Shown: one piece after another, positions 1 to 8,701 of the stretch
How the letters are laid out: the number at the start of each line of letters is the position of its first letter
How positions within the stretch are numbered: position 1 is the stretch's first letter
DNA from: Arthrobacter sp. Soil782
GTDB lineage: Bacteria > Actinomycetota > Actinomycetes > Actinomycetales > Micrococcaceae
Length of the DNA stretch: 64,000 nucleotides
Reading direction: 5' to 3'
Assembly (NCBI RefSeq): GCF_001428435.1
Contig: NZ_LMSO01000001.1
Location: forward strand, 781,656-845,655
Made by a program: the position numbers and the translations under genes
The notes under the pieces: model-generated
Told to the model about the DNA's origin: nothing
What the model saw: the letters and a program-made list of their open reading frames with translations, nothing else
Databases searched by the model: none

Positions 1-1126
1 TGAGGCGTCCGTCGGGGCCGAACTCGACGGGATCTTCGATGGGATGGGAGGAGCGGAACTCCGCCTCGGCGACCTCAGGGATTTCCTGTCGCCAGGTGGG
101 CGTTGTTGCCGGCTGCACGCGCTCCAGGAGGCCCTCAACGAACGGGCGGATGTCCGAGCGGATGTAATCCACCACGATGGGATGCTTCTCGTCAGGCTCG
201 TTGTCCACGCGGATGATGCGGGTGCCCTCCGGGAACAGGGTTCCATACCGGGTCTGGAAGATGTTCATGCTGGCACCGACTACCAGGACGACGTCGGCCC
301 TACGTGCCACTTCCAGTCGGTGGCGGCGCGTGAAGCCTCCGGCGACTCCCAGGTCCCACTCGCTGTCGAAGGCGTTGATCGCCATGACGGACGTCATAAA
401 GAGGGTGCCGAGGCGATCACCGACCTCCTTGAGCGGCGCCGCGGCGTCCGCGAGGACCACCCCGCGGCCGGCGATCACGACCGGACGCTTTGCCGAGGCT
501 AGCAGTTCGGTCACGCGCTCAAGGTCCGCCTCCTCCGGTGGCCATACGGCTTTGCCGGGCAGCGGCTCGAGGGGCTCGGGGTCGGTGAGCGGCGCAGTGG
601 CGAGGTCATACGGGATGGCGACGATGACGGGCTGCACCGTCTGCAGGGCGAGGTCGAAGGCGCGGTGAGTGATCTCGGTGGCGTTGCCGGGACGGGCAAC
701 GAGGGTGGTCACCCCAGCCGCTTCGGCAGCTTTCGTCTGGTCGATGTCGAAGTTCCGCGGGGCCGCCGCCGGTGCATCGCCGACCACCAACACGAGCGGG
801 ATCCTCGCGATGCGCGCTTCCGCGAGCGTCGTGTAGGCGTTGGTGAAGCCTGCGCCGTACGTCGTAGTTGCCGCAGCCACCCCACCCGTTGCCCGGTGAT
901 ACGCGTCAGCCATGGCAACGGTTGCGGATTCATGCCGGGCGGAGGTGAAGGGGAAGCCTCGCCTTGTAAGCCGGCTGATGAGGTGTGCGTTGCCGTTGCC
1001 CATGAGTCCGAACAGGTGGCCGGCCCGCTCCGCCACCGCATCAGCCACAGCCGCCGAAACGTGGCCCTCGTCGGGAAGCATCCCTGCCTCATCGGCTGCC
1101 TGGTCTTGTGCGCTGGCGCTCGTCAT
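1..1126 (-). CDS. Thiamine-diphosphate-dependent enzyme, acetolactate-synthase-like (3' end cut by window edge)
   Basis: The minus strand reads open from an ATG at 1126 to the window edge, giving 375 codons with no stop. The protein begins MTSASAQDQAADEAGMLPDE. It shows the N-terminal pyrimidine-binding domain of the acetolactate synthase/benzoylformate decarboxylase superfamily: a GNGN turn near residue 43, the RHESATVAMADAY segment carrying the conserved cofactor-activating Glu near residue 66, and a TTYGAGFTNAY segment. A middle domain follows, with AGRGVVLADAAAPL and VLVVGASMN characteristic of the central Rossmann-like domain. The pyrophosphate-binding domain is missing because it lies left of the window. 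Substrate cannot be told from this part; it could be a catabolic enzyme rather than biosynthetic IlvB. It runs away from the DUF4287 gene. Confidence 0.85.
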   Translation of the reverse strand, partial: MTSASAQDQAADEAGMLPDEGHVSAAVADAVAERAGHLFGLMGNGNAHLISRLTRRGFPFTSARHESATVAMADAYHRATGGVAAATTTYGAGFTNAYTTLAEARIARIPLVLVVGDAPAAAPRNFDIDQTKAAEAAGVTTLVARPGNATEITHRAFDLALQTVQPVIVAIPYDLATAPLTDPEPLEPLPGKAVWPPEEADLERVTELLASAKRPVVIAGRGVVLADAAAPLKEVGDRLGTLFMTSVMAINAFDSEWDLGVAGGFTRRHRLEVARRADVVLVVGASMNIFQTRYGTLFPEGTRIIRVDNEPDEKHPIVVDYIRSDIRPFVEGLLERVQPATTPTWRQEIPEVAEAEFRSSHPIEDPVEFGPDGRL

Positions 1127-1286
1127 GGTGTAAGTCCACTCCTTCGTGTTTGTCCTCACTAGGTTAAGTGCTCCCAGTCAGCGCGCCCGCATCGCGGCTA
1201 GCCCGCCACAGCGCAAGGGACTTTGCCTTAAGCTCAGGAAGTTCAGTTCCGACAACCCGGCCTACAAAAACCAGTAAGGAAACCGC

Positions 1287-1583
1287 ATGTCGTTCCAGGC
1301 TTACCTCGACGCTATTGAAGACAAGACCGGCAGAACTCCACGTGAGCTGGTTGAGCAGGCGAATGAGCGCGGTTTTGATAGCCCTGCCGTCAAAGCAACG
1401 GAGATAGTGGACTGGCTGAAGGCGGACTACGGCCTGGGCCGCGGGCATGCCATGGCGCTGGTCCACGTCATCAAGAAAGGTCCGCAGATCAGCGAAAAGC
1501 ACGTCGGTTCCGATGGCACGCATCGGGATGAGTCCGCCGAATTGTGGCTGGACGGGAAAGCCACCAGGCCCGCGGACGAGTGA
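1287..1583 (+). CDS. DUF4287 family small protein
   Basis: This 98-residue soluble protein begins MSFQAYLDAIEDKTGRTP, the typical opening of DUF4287 proteins, and continues with a helical segment ending in GLGRGHAMALVHVIKKG, also typical of the family. The start is the ATG at 1287, preceded by an AAGGAA ribosome site. Function is unknown; members are common in actinobacteria and proteobacteria. The C-terminal 25 residues are polar and probably disordered. Its stop lies one base from the convergent GH42 stop, so the two transcripts must overlap or terminate inside each other. A longer reading frame on the opposite strand is an antisense shadow. Confidence 0.85.
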   Translation: MSFQAYLDAIEDKTGRTPRELVEQANERGFDSPAVKATEIVDWLKADYGLGRGHAMALVHVIKKGPQISEKHVGSDGTHRDESAELWLDGKATRPADE

Positions 1584-1584
1584 C

Positions 1585-3558
1585 CTACGCCTGACGCACC
1601 AGTGCGTACCCGAATGACTCCAGATGCACCTTGTCCACGGCCTCACCGCTCAGCAGATCTGTCCCCGACACCTCGATTGCGACGGCGTCAACACCATGGT
1701 TGATTAGCGTCACCACGTCGCCGCGCTGCGCTGCTTCCACCAACTCCGGCAGCCCTTCAAGCACAGGCACGACGCCGGCACCTGCGAACACGTGCGCACT
1801 CACGAGGTGTGCGCCGTCGTCGTCGGGCACTGTTGCGAGGTAGTAGGCGCGGCCTTCACCGGCTGCACGCCCGGTGAAGGCGGGGAGACCCTCGGTGCGG
1901 CCGCCGCTGAAGGAGGCGATCACCTCCGCGTCGCCTGCGGCGATCTCCTCGGCCAGGTACAGTCCGTCGAAGGTTTCCGAACCGAAGGCGATGGGGGCAG
2001 TGCGCTGACCCGGTCCGGCAGCGGAAGGCGGCACCAGCGCGCCGAATTCCTCCAGCGTGACACCAAGCAGCGGGCCCAATTGGGTGAGATACCCGCCCTC
2101 GCGGAAGCGGTCGTGCTCGTCGACGACGTCGCTGAACGCGGTGACCAGCAGGTGCCCGCCGCCCTCGACGAAGCTCGTGAGGTTCGCCGCGCCATCGGTT
2201 GTCAGCAGGTACAGCTGCGGCGCGACGACGACGGCGTACTGCGCAAGGTCCGACGTCGGCTGCACGAAGTCGATCTGTACGTGCTGGCGGTGGATGGCGT
2301 TGTACCAGCGCTGCACGCACTCGACGTAGTCCAGGACGACCGGGTGGTCAGGGTTCTCGATGGCCCACCAGTTCTCCCAGTCGAAGACGATAGCCACGCG
2401 GGCATCCTTCGAGCCGGCGGGTAGCGCGGGCAGGGACGCAAGCTCCTCGCCCAACTGGACGACCTCGCGCCAGGTACGGGTGGACGTGCCGGCGTGCGGC
2501 AGCATCGCTGAGTGGAACTTCTCGGCGCCCGCACGGGACTGCCGCCACTGGAAGAACAGAATACCGTCGGCGCCGCGGCCGACACTCTGCATGGACAACG
2601 CCTGCATTTGCCCGGGAGCCTTCGGTGCGTTGGTGGGCCGCCAGTTGAGCGCATTCGTGGACTGTTCCATGAGCAGCCACGGGGTGTCCGGCTTGAAGGA
2701 GCGGATCAGGTCCCGTTGGAAGGCACCTGCACGGAAGCTCTCGGGCTCGTTCGGGTCCGGATAGCAGTCGTCGGAGATGACGTCCATCTCCGCTGCCCAC
2801 TCCCAGTAGTTCGCGGGCTTGAAGGCGCCCATGAAGTTCGTCGTGACGGGCTGGGTGGCCCCGGCGGCGCGGATGATGTCCCGCTCCATCCGGTAGCACT
2901 CGAGCAGCATGTCCGAGGTGAACCGGCGGAAATCGAGCAACTGACCGGGGTTGTGGCTGTAGGGGGCTTTGCGCGGCGGGAAGATGTGGTCGAAGGACTC
3001 GTAATGCTGCGCCCAGAACCAGGTGCCCCAGGCAGCGTTCAACTCATCGAGCGTGCCGTACTTCCGCTCGAGCCAGACGCGGAAGGCATCGCGCGCGGAG
3101 TCGGAGTAGTCCAGGTTGAGGTGGCAGCCGTACTCGTTGTTGACGTGCCACAGCACCACCGCCGGGTGGTCCACGTACCGCTCGGCGAGGCGCTGCACCA
3201 GCGCCGAGGCAAGACGACGGTACGACGGCGACGTCGGCGCGTAGTGCTGCCGGCTTCCGTGCCAGTACGGTGCGCCGTTCTCGTCTGCGGCAAGGATGTC
3301 CGGATAGGCAACGGTCATCCACGGTGGGGGCGACGCCGTCGCGGTAGCAAGGTCAACGGCAATCCCACCCTCATGCAGCAGATTGATGACCCGGTCAAGC
3401 CACTCGAAGTCGTAGACGTCCTCCGCAGGCTGAATCCGCGACCACGCGAAAATCCCGAGGCTCACCATGGTGACCCCGGCTTCTTTCATCCGTTCAACGT
3501 CCTCGGGCCAGATGGATTCGGGCCACTGCTCAGGGTTGTAATCGCCGCCGTAGTGCAC
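1585..3558 (-). CDS. GH42 beta-galactosidase (YesZ-like)
   Basis: This 657-residue cytoplasmic enzyme (no signal peptide) matches glycoside hydrolase family 42. The N-terminal TIM barrel (about 1-370) carries the acid/base Glu142 in WHVNNEYGCH and the nucleophile Glu298 in LLMEQSTNALNW. A trimerisation domain and a short beta C-terminal domain follow. Family members release beta-galactose from galacto-oligosaccharides and galactan. The start is GTG at 3558 behind AAAGGAAC. It is last in an operon of ABC importer and YesL-like genes, an order that mirrors the B. subtilis yes locus, where YesZ is the GH42 member. This makes processing of imported galactan or rhamnogalacturonan side-chain fragments the likely role (inference). 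Confidence 0.95.
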   Translation of the reverse strand: MHYGGDYNPEQWPESIWPEDVERMKEAGVTMVSLGIFAWSRIQPAEDVYDFEWLDRVINLLHEGGIAVDLATATASPPPWMTVAYPDILAADENGAPYWHGSRQHYAPTSPSYRRLASALVQRLAERYVDHPAVVLWHVNNEYGCHLNLDYSDSARDAFRVWLERKYGTLDELNAAWGTWFWAQHYESFDHIFPPRKAPYSHNPGQLLDFRRFTSDMLLECYRMERDIIRAAGATQPVTTNFMGAFKPANYWEWAAEMDVISDDCYPDPNEPESFRAGAFQRDLIRSFKPDTPWLLMEQSTNALNWRPTNAPKAPGQMQALSMQSVGRGADGILFFQWRQSRAGAEKFHSAMLPHAGTSTRTWREVVQLGEELASLPALPAGSKDARVAIVFDWENWWAIENPDHPVVLDYVECVQRWYNAIHRQHVQIDFVQPTSDLAQYAVVVAPQLYLLTTDGAANLTSFVEGGGHLLVTAFSDVVDEHDRFREGGYLTQLGPLLGVTLEEFGALVPPSAAGPGQRTAPIAFGSETFDGLYLAEEIAAGDAEVIASFSGGRTEGLPAFTGRAAGEGRAYYLATVPDDDGAHLVSAHVFAGAGVVPVLEGLPELVEAAQRGDVVTLINHGVDAVAIEVSGTDLLSGEAVDKVHLESFGYALVRQA

Positions 3559-3586
3559 GGTGTTCCTTTCGGGAGTGTTGAGAAAA

Positions 3587-4213
3587 TTAGCGCTTGCGCT
3601 CGCGTTCCTTCACAACGAGCACAGCAAAAACAAGGCAGCCCATCCCGGGCACAATCAGCGGCGGCAACTGCCAGGTCACGATGACGGTCAGCGCCAGTGC
3701 GACGAGCAGCGGGACAATCGCGCCCGGGTCCGAGCCGAAAGCCTGCACCCCGTCCCGCACTGCCTGCCACCAACCCTTCTCCGGCGTCCAGCGGACCGCC
3801 GACTGCAGCAGCGTCAGCGCGAAAGCGGCCAGTGCCAGGAGCCCGACGACGAATACCGCCTGCCAGCCGGGCAGCACCTGGGTGCCGGCGAGCAGGAGGT
3901 TGAAGAGCAGGACCAGGGCGAGCGCCGTCGTCGTCAATCCCACGACCCAACCAGTGCGGAGAGCAGACAGGAAGTCCGACCACCACTGGCCGAGCGTGGA
4001 ACGCTCGGCCAGCAGGTAGCGATGGAGGTGCCGGTTGGAGGCTGCGATCGCCGCGGGGAGCGTGATCAACAGCAGGCCGCCGGCGACCGTGAGGATCCCT
4101 ATCCACAGCACTTCCGCAAACAGCGCGAACTTCCCCTCGGCACCCGGCCACTTGAGCTGGGTGCCGTCTGGTTGGGGTCGTTCACGCCGTTTGCGGACGC
4201 TGCGGGGTGTCAT
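3587..4213 (-). CDS. YesL-like DUF624 membrane protein
   Basis: The 208-residue protein has an N-terminal basic stretch and about five hydrophobic segments, with SNRHLHRYLLAERSTLGQWW between the first two. This is the layout of the DUF624/YesL family, whose genes are regularly found inside sugar ABC importer operons. Molecular function is not established. Its ATG at 4213 overlaps the stop of the upstream permease (ATGA), so translation is probably coupled, and GH42 follows 28 bases later. The presence of a YesL homologue is the best contextual sign that this importer belongs to a yes-type pectin oligosaccharide system. Confidence 0.85.
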   Translation of the reverse strand: MTPRSVRKRRERPQPDGTQLKWPGAEGKFALFAEVLWIGILTVAGGLLLITLPAAIAASNRHLHRYLLAERSTLGQWWSDFLSALRTGWVVGLTTTALALVLLFNLLLAGTQVLPGWQAVFVVGLLALAAFALTLLQSAVRWTPEKGWWQAVRDGVQAFGSDPGAIVPLLVALALTVIVTWQLPPLIVPGMGCLVFAVLVVKERERKR

Positions 4214-5115
4214 CCCTTCAGGCCCTGGGTGGCAACGCCGTCAACGAGGAACCGCTGGAAGATCACGAAGAACAGCATGACCGGCAGCAGCGCCAGCACC
4301 GCGATCGCCACCGTGGCGCCGTAGTCGGAACCACTGGTTTGGTCATTGAACACCCGAAGTGCCAGCGGCAGCGGGTAGTTGTCGGGCGAGTTCAGGTACA
4401 GCAGCGGGCCGAGGAAATCATTCCAGCTCCAGATAAACGCGAAGATCGAGGAGGTGATGAGTGCCGGTTTGATCAGCGGAATGGTGATGGACCAGAAGAT
4501 GCGCCAGTGCCCACACCCGTCAATGCGTGCTGCCTCGTCGAGTTCCTTGGGCAGGTTACGGATGAACTGGACCATGAGGAACACGAAGAACGCTTCAGTG
4601 GCCAGGAACTTGCCGACCAGGAGGGGGAAGAACGTGTCAATCATTCCGAGGTTACGGAAGATCATGTACTGGGGAATGATCAGCACGTGGAACGGGAGCA
4701 GGAGGGTGCCGATCATCATGGTGAAGAACAGCGGGCGGCCCTTGAAGTCCAGGCGGGCGAACGCGTAGGCGGCCATGGATGAGGAGATGACGGTGCCGAT
4801 CACCGCGCCGATGCCGAGGATGGTGGAGTTCCAGAAGAACTTCCAGGTGGGAATACCGGCAACGCCCTCCATGACCTTGAAGAAGTTATCGAAGGTCGGG
4901 TTCTGGGGCAGGAAGCTGTTGTTCGCACCGAACTCGGCGCTCGGTTTGAACGAAGCCGAGATCATCCACAGGAGCGGATAGAGCACGACGGCGGTCAGCA
5001 GCACGATGCCGATGATCCAGGCCACCGTTGCTGCGGTCTTCCGCCGGGGCTGGCGTCGCTTCCGGTTTGCCTCGACCGGTGGAAGTGCGGTCGGATTGGT
5101 TTCGATCGTGGTCAC
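4210..5115 (-). CDS. Carbohydrate ABC transporter permease, MalG/YesQ type
   Basis: A 301-residue integral membrane protein with six predicted transmembrane segments and the cytoplasmic EAA loop EAARIDGCGHWRIFW (residues 194-208) that docks the ATPase. It is a member of the CUT1 family of sugar importers. The start is GTG at 5115 behind GGAGGTGA, overlapping the stop of the upstream permease (GTGA). The N-terminal 25 residues are unusually basic (RKRRQPRRK). No ATPase gene lies in the operon, so a shared MsmX-type ATPase encoded elsewhere must energise it, which is common for CUT1 systems. Confidence 0.95.
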   Translation of the reverse strand: MTTIETNPTALPPVEANRKRRQPRRKTAATVAWIIGIVLLTAVVLYPLLWMISASFKPSAEFGANNSFLPQNPTFDNFFKVMEGVAGIPTWKFFWNSTILGIGAVIGTVISSSMAAYAFARLDFKGRPLFFTMMIGTLLLPFHVLIIPQYMIFRNLGMIDTFFPLLVGKFLATEAFFVFLMVQFIRNLPKELDEAARIDGCGHWRIFWSITIPLIKPALITSSIFAFIWSWNDFLGPLLYLNSPDNYPLPLALRVFNDQTSGSDYGATVAIAVLALLPVMLFFVIFQRFLVDGVATQGLKG

Positions 5116-6098
5116 TTTGTGTCACCTCCGTAGTGCACCCAGCTCTTGGAGGTGCGGAAAAGGATAAACGCGAGGATGCCTACGGCGATCAGGAGCACCC
5201 AGGCCATTGCCGAGGCATAGCCCATCTGGTTGTTCGTGAAGGCGCGGGTGTAGAGGTAAACGGTATAGAAGTTGGTGGCTCCGGCAGGTCCGCCGGTTCC
5301 TGACCCGATGATGTAGGCGGAGGCGAAAATCTGGAACGCACCGATCATTTCGAGCAGCAGGTTGAAGAAGATCACCGGAGAAAGCATCGGCAGGGTGACG
5401 CTGAGGAACTTTCGCCACGCCTTCGCGCCGTCCACTGACGCCGCTTCATACAGCTCGGTGGGAATCTGCTTCAGGCCCGCCAGGAAGATGACCATCGGGG
5501 CGCCGAACTGCCAGACCGCGAGCAGGATCATCATCGGCATGATCAGGGCCGGCACTCCGACCCAGCCGCCGAGATTGATGCCGAACAGGCTCAGCCCGCT
5601 GTCCACCGGGCCGTCCGCGGAGAACATTGCCCGCCACACGATGGCGATGCTGACCGATGCGCCGATGAGGCTCGGCGCGTAGAAGGCCGAGCGAAAGAAC
5701 GCGGTGCCCTTGGTCTTGTAGTTCAGCAGCATGGCCACACCGAGAGCGGCGGCCAGCTTGATGGGTGTGCCGACAAGGACGTAGATCATGGTGATCTGGA
5801 CCGAGCCCCAGAAGACGGTGTCGCCGGCCATCCGTTCAAAATTGCCCAGGCCGGTCCACTCGGGGGCTGTGAAGAGGTTGTAGTCCGTGAATGCGAGGTA
5901 CAGCGAGTACAGCATCGGGCCCAGAGTAAGCGCGAAAAGCCCGAGCAACCAGGGGGAGAGGAAAAGGTACCCCGCGACGTTTTCCCTGTTGCCTTTGCGT
6001 CGGGGCTGCCCACCCGTCCGGCGGTTGCCCGCCGGACGGGTGCCGGGTTCGGCGGTAGTGCGGGTGTGTGTTGGCGCGTGCGCCGATCCCGTGGTCAT
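5112..6098 (-). CDS. Carbohydrate ABC transporter permease, MalF/YesP type
   Basis: A 328-residue membrane protein with six transmembrane segments starting near residue 42 and the EAA loop motif EAASVDGAKAWRKFL. It has a long basic N-terminus (residues 1-40, rich in Thr, Arg and Gly). The ATG at 6098 follows an AGGAGC ribosome site. It is the partner of the next permease, with which it overlaps by four bases; together they form the heterodimeric channel of a CUT1 importer. It lies 38 bases after the binding-protein gene. Confidence 0.95.
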   Translation of the reverse strand: MTTGSAHAPTHTRTTAEPGTRPAGNRRTGGQPRRKGNRENVAGYLFLSPWLLGLFALTLGPMLYSLYLAFTDYNLFTAPEWTGLGNFERMAGDTVFWGSVQITMIYVLVGTPIKLAAALGVAMLLNYKTKGTAFFRSAFYAPSLIGASVSIAIVWRAMFSADGPVDSGLSLFGINLGGWVGVPALIMPMMILLAVWQFGAPMVIFLAGLKQIPTELYEAASVDGAKAWRKFLSVTLPMLSPVIFFNLLLEMIGAFQIFASAYIIGSGTGGPAGATNFYTVYLYTRAFTNNQMGYASAMAWVLLIAVGILAFILFRTSKSWVHYGGDTK

Positions 6099-6136
6099 AG
6101 CCTGCTCCTAATAGCGGTGATAGCTAAGGTCGGTGT

Positions 6137-7435
6137 TCAGCTGCCGAGCGTAACGGCAGCCTCGTCGAAGAACTGCTGGGCGGCCTCTTCAGGAGTGATG
6201 GCGTCCAGTCCGATCGAGGTACCGAGTGTCAGGAAGGTGTTCTCCAGTGCGCCGTAACCCACGATCGGAGCTGCAGGCGGCTCACCGATGCGGTCAGACA
6301 CCGAATCCAGGTACTCCTTGACCTCAAGCTCGGGGCCTTCGAGCGCGGCACCTTCGAGAGCGGTTTCCGAGGCGGGGACGCCGAGCGATGCACCGAAGAT
6401 CTCGCCAACCTCGGGGCTGTTGATCAGGAAGTCAACGAAGGCCACAGCAGCTTCGGGATGCTCGGTCTGAGCGCCGACCGCGTGCAGCATGGACGGCTTC
6501 TGGTAGAGGTCCTTCACGGAAGGATCGCTGGTGGGCGGTGCGAGGATCGTCAGGTCTTCGGCACCTGTGTCGCCAAGGTAGCCACCCATGAAGTTGGACC
6601 AGGTCATCTCGCTAGCGGTCAGATTCGCGCCGAAGCCGGACTTCGGGGCTACTTCCTCCAGCTTGCGGCCGGGGATGACTGCACCGCTTTCGCGCAGATC
6701 GGATGCGCTGCCCCAGAATTCAGCCAGTTCCTCCTGAGTGAAGTTCAGCTGGCCGTCCTCGGTGAAGAGTTCGCGACCTTCCTGGCGAAGCTGCAGCTCG
6801 AAGTTCTGGATGCGGCCGGTGTAGTCGGTACCGCCCCAGATTTCTTCGCCGGCTTCACTCACGCTGGCCATGTACGCCTCGTAGTCTTCCCACGAGGTGC
6901 CGCCTTCGTAGCCCTCGACGCCGGCCTGCTCGATCAGGGCCGGGTTCTCGAAGAGCGACCAGGCGTTGTAACCGGTGGGCACAGCGAGGGTCTGGTCCTC
7001 GAGCTTGCCGGTTGCCAGGAGGGTTTCGTCGATGGTGTCGGTGGTCAGCCCGTTGCCGACGTACTCGGTGAGATCCATCAGCAGCCCGTTCTGGCCGTAC
7101 TGGCGCAGGTAGCTGTAGTCGAACTGCATGACGTCCGGCAGGCCGCCGCCGGCTGCCTCGGTCTGGCGCTTCTCCCAGTAGGCGGGGAAGTCCATGAAGG
7201 TTCCGTTGACGTCGATGTTCGGGTTCTGCTCTTCGAACAGCGCGATGGCTTCGTTGTAGCGGGTTGCGCGGTCCTCATTGCCCCACCAGGTGAAGTTGAG
7301 GGTGACTTCTTCGTTCGGATCAGGGGTGCCGCCGGCCTGACCGCCGCCGTTGCCGCCGCACGCGGTCAGCATGAGAGCTGCCGCCATGGTGAGCGCTACG
7401 CCGGACCCGGCGCGTCGTGAAAGTTTATTGAACAT
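6137..7435 (-). CDS. Sugar-binding lipoprotein of ABC importer (YesO-like)
   Basis: This 432-residue extracellular solute-binding protein (family 1) has a lipoprotein signal peptide ending in the lipobox LTAC, with the lipidated Cys at residue 26 followed by a Gly/Asn linker. The mature part contains FTWWGNEDRATRYNEAI, the beginning typical of oligosaccharide binders. Start ATG 7435 is preceded by AGGAGG. It is the first gene of a five-gene operon running to the GH42 gene. The ligand is not deducible from sequence; the operon makes rhamnogalacturonan or galactan oligosaccharides likely. Its promoter region contains two palindromes (7509-7522, 7534-7549), one of which matches the rhamnose operator type. 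Confidence 0.95.
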   Translation of the reverse strand: MFNKLSRRAGSGVALTMAAALMLTACGGNGGGQAGGTPDPNEEVTLNFTWWGNEDRATRYNEAIALFEEQNPNIDVNGTFMDFPAYWEKRQTEAAGGGLPDVMQFDYSYLRQYGQNGLLMDLTEYVGNGLTTDTIDETLLATGKLEDQTLAVPTGYNAWSLFENPALIEQAGVEGYEGGTSWEDYEAYMASVSEAGEEIWGGTDYTGRIQNFELQLRQEGRELFTEDGQLNFTQEELAEFWGSASDLRESGAVIPGRKLEEVAPKSGFGANLTASEMTWSNFMGGYLGDTGAEDLTILAPPTSDPSVKDLYQKPSMLHAVGAQTEHPEAAVAFVDFLINSPEVGEIFGASLGVPASETALEGAALEGPELEVKEYLDSVSDRIGEPPAAPIVGYGALENTFLTLGTSIGLDAITPEEAAQQFFDEAAVTLGS

Positions 7436-7508
7436 CTTTGTCCTCCTGGGAACGGCTCAGATTTGAGGTGAAGCTCTTTGGGCCGCTGGTACAGTGGTGT
7501 ACATCACG

Positions 7509-7522
7509 GGAAAGCGCTCTCC
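7509..7522. promoter_or_regulatory. LacI-type operator candidate, GGAAAGCGCTCTCC
   Basis: An imperfect palindrome centred on AGCGCT, the core common to LacI-family operators. It lies about 75 bases upstream of the binding-lipoprotein start and about 100 bases upstream of the divergent esterase, so it could control either. It resembles the AGAAAGCGTTTTCC site upstream of the PL11 lyase (13330-13343) more than the TGAATCGATTCA rhamnose sites. Confidence 0.45.
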
Positions 7523-7533
7523 ATCGAGAGTAA

Positions 7534-7549
7534 ATTGAATCGTCTCAAT
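7534..7549. promoter_or_regulatory. Rhamnose-type operator candidate, ATTGAATCGTCTCAAT
   Basis: Arms ATTGA/TCAAT around a TCGT-like centre. It differs by one base from the TGAATCGATTCA palindrome at 19447-19458 and shares TGAATCGT with the rhaM site at 18192-18205. It sits in the shared promoter region of the importer operon and the acetyl esterase, suggesting that the same repressor controls transport, esterase and rhamnose catabolism. Confidence 0.5.
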
Positions 7550-7621
7550 GCGCAAGGCCTACTCCTAGAATAATGTGAGCTGTGATACTTCCGAGACACA
7601 ATGAGCGAAGGAATCCTTCAG

Positions 7622-8608
7622 ATGCCACAGTTTGACCTCCCCCTCCGCGAGCTCGAGCAGTACGCACCGGATCGCACTGAACCCGCTGACTTTGACGCGT
7701 TCTGGGAGAAGACCCTCGCGGAGACGGCGGCCTTCTCACTCGATGCCCGTTTCGACGAGGTGGACGCCGGTTATTCAGAACTGGTCACTGAGGATGTCAC
7801 CTTCGCGGGCTACGGCGGGCACCCCATCAAGGGGTGGATGCTCCGGCCGCGCTCGGCCTCCGGTCCGCTGCCCACCGTCGTCACGTATATCGGTTATGGC
7901 GGCGGCAGGAGTCTGCTCGGTGAGTGGACTGCCATCCCAAGCACCGGCGTCGCGCACTTTGTTATGGATCTTCGCGGGCAGGGTGCCGGTCACCGCAGTG
8001 GAGACACTCCCGACCCCGGTGTGGGCGGGCCCCATTTCGGCGGGCACCTGACGCTGGGTATTGACTCACCTGAGACCTATTACTACCGGCGCCTGTTCAC
8101 CGATGCGGTGCGAGCGGTCGAAGCGGCGCAGGCGCACCCGTTCGTTGATCCTTCGCGGGTGCTGATCTCCGGCGGGAGCCAGGGCGGGGCGATTGCATTG
8201 GCCTCCGCCGCCCTGTCCCCCACCTTCCTGGAGCATGCACCGCTGGGCGCGATCGTGGACGTGCCGTTCCTTTCCCACGTCCGGCGTGCAACGGAGATCG
8301 TGAACACCGCTCCGTACAGCGAGCTGGTGCGCTATCTCGGCATCCAGCGCGGGCGCGAGGACGAAGTCTTCAACACTCTGGGTTACTTCGACGGCGTCAA
8401 CTTCGCCGCCCGCGCCACCATGCCGGCGCTCTTCTCGGTAGGACTGCTCGACGACGTCTGCCCGCCGTCCTGCGTCTACGCTGCCTACAACTCCTACGCC
8501 GGACCGAAGTCCATGAACGTTTTCCCCTACAACGGGCATGAGAACGGCGGCGCGGTCCAGGCCGCCGAGCACATCCGGTTTCAGCGCGAGATGTTCGCTT
8601 TGGCCTAA
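7622..8608 (+). CDS. CE7 acetyl esterase (acetylxylan esterase / cephalosporin C deacetylase family)
   Basis: The 328-residue alpha/beta hydrolase closely follows the CE7 pattern: FDLPLxELxxY near the N-terminus, FDAFWEKTLAE, the GGSQGG nucleophile elbow (Ser186), Asp277 in GLLDDVCPP, and His306 in NGHENGG. CE7 enzymes remove O-acetyl groups from short oligosaccharides in the cytoplasm; there is no signal peptide. I choose ATG 7622 over ATG 7601 because a GAAGGAA ribosome site lies 8 bases before it and family members begin with the MxxFDLPL segment. It is divergent from the importer operon and shares its operator region. It likely deacetylates imported pectin or xylan fragments (inference). 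Confidence 0.93.
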   Translation: MPQFDLPLRELEQYAPDRTEPADFDAFWEKTLAETAAFSLDARFDEVDAGYSELVTEDVTFAGYGGHPIKGWMLRPRSASGPLPTVVTYIGYGGGRSLLGEWTAIPSTGVAHFVMDLRGQGAGHRSGDTPDPGVGGPHFGGHLTLGIDSPETYYYRRLFTDAVRAVEAAQAHPFVDPSRVLISGGSQGGAIALASAALSPTFLEHAPLGAIVDVPFLSHVRRATEIVNTAPYSELVRYLGIQRGREDEVFNTLGYFDGVNFAARATMPALFSVGLLDDVCPPSCVYAAYNSYAGPKSMNVFPYNGHENGGAVQAAEHIRFQREMFALA

Positions 8609-8614
8609 CCCCCT

Positions 8615-8681
8615 GGGAAGTTTTGCGCAGATATGGCGGGTTCGGATGCGCTCCAGCTCGCCAAAGCTGCACGAAACTTCC
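8615..8681. repeat. Dispersed palindromic element, family 1, copy A
   Basis: An imperfect inverted repeat with outer arms GGGAAGTTTTGCGCAG and CTGCACGAAACTTCC, just after the esterase stop. It shares arms and part of the centre (GGCGGGTTC) with copies at 10666-10730, 18248-18309 and 30012-30074. It may act as a transcript end or an mRNA-stabilising structure. Confidence 0.7.
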
Positions 8682-8701
8682 GAAACGTGGATCATTGAGC
8701 G

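Noticed and set aside
1164-1646. 160-codon minus-strand frame over the DUF4287 gene
   Set aside because: The DUF4287 protein on the plus strand has family features and a ribosome site; the minus frame also runs into the GH42 end and has neither.
2512-3684. Long plus-strand open frame (390 codons) opposite the GH42 gene
   Set aside because: It lies antisense to an intact GH42 gene with catalytic residues, has no ribosome site or family motif, and such frames are expected in high-GC DNA.
6458-7420. 320-codon plus-strand frame opposite the binding-lipoprotein gene
   Set aside because: It mirrors the lipoprotein codons, lacks motifs and a ribosome site; the minus-strand gene is clearly real.
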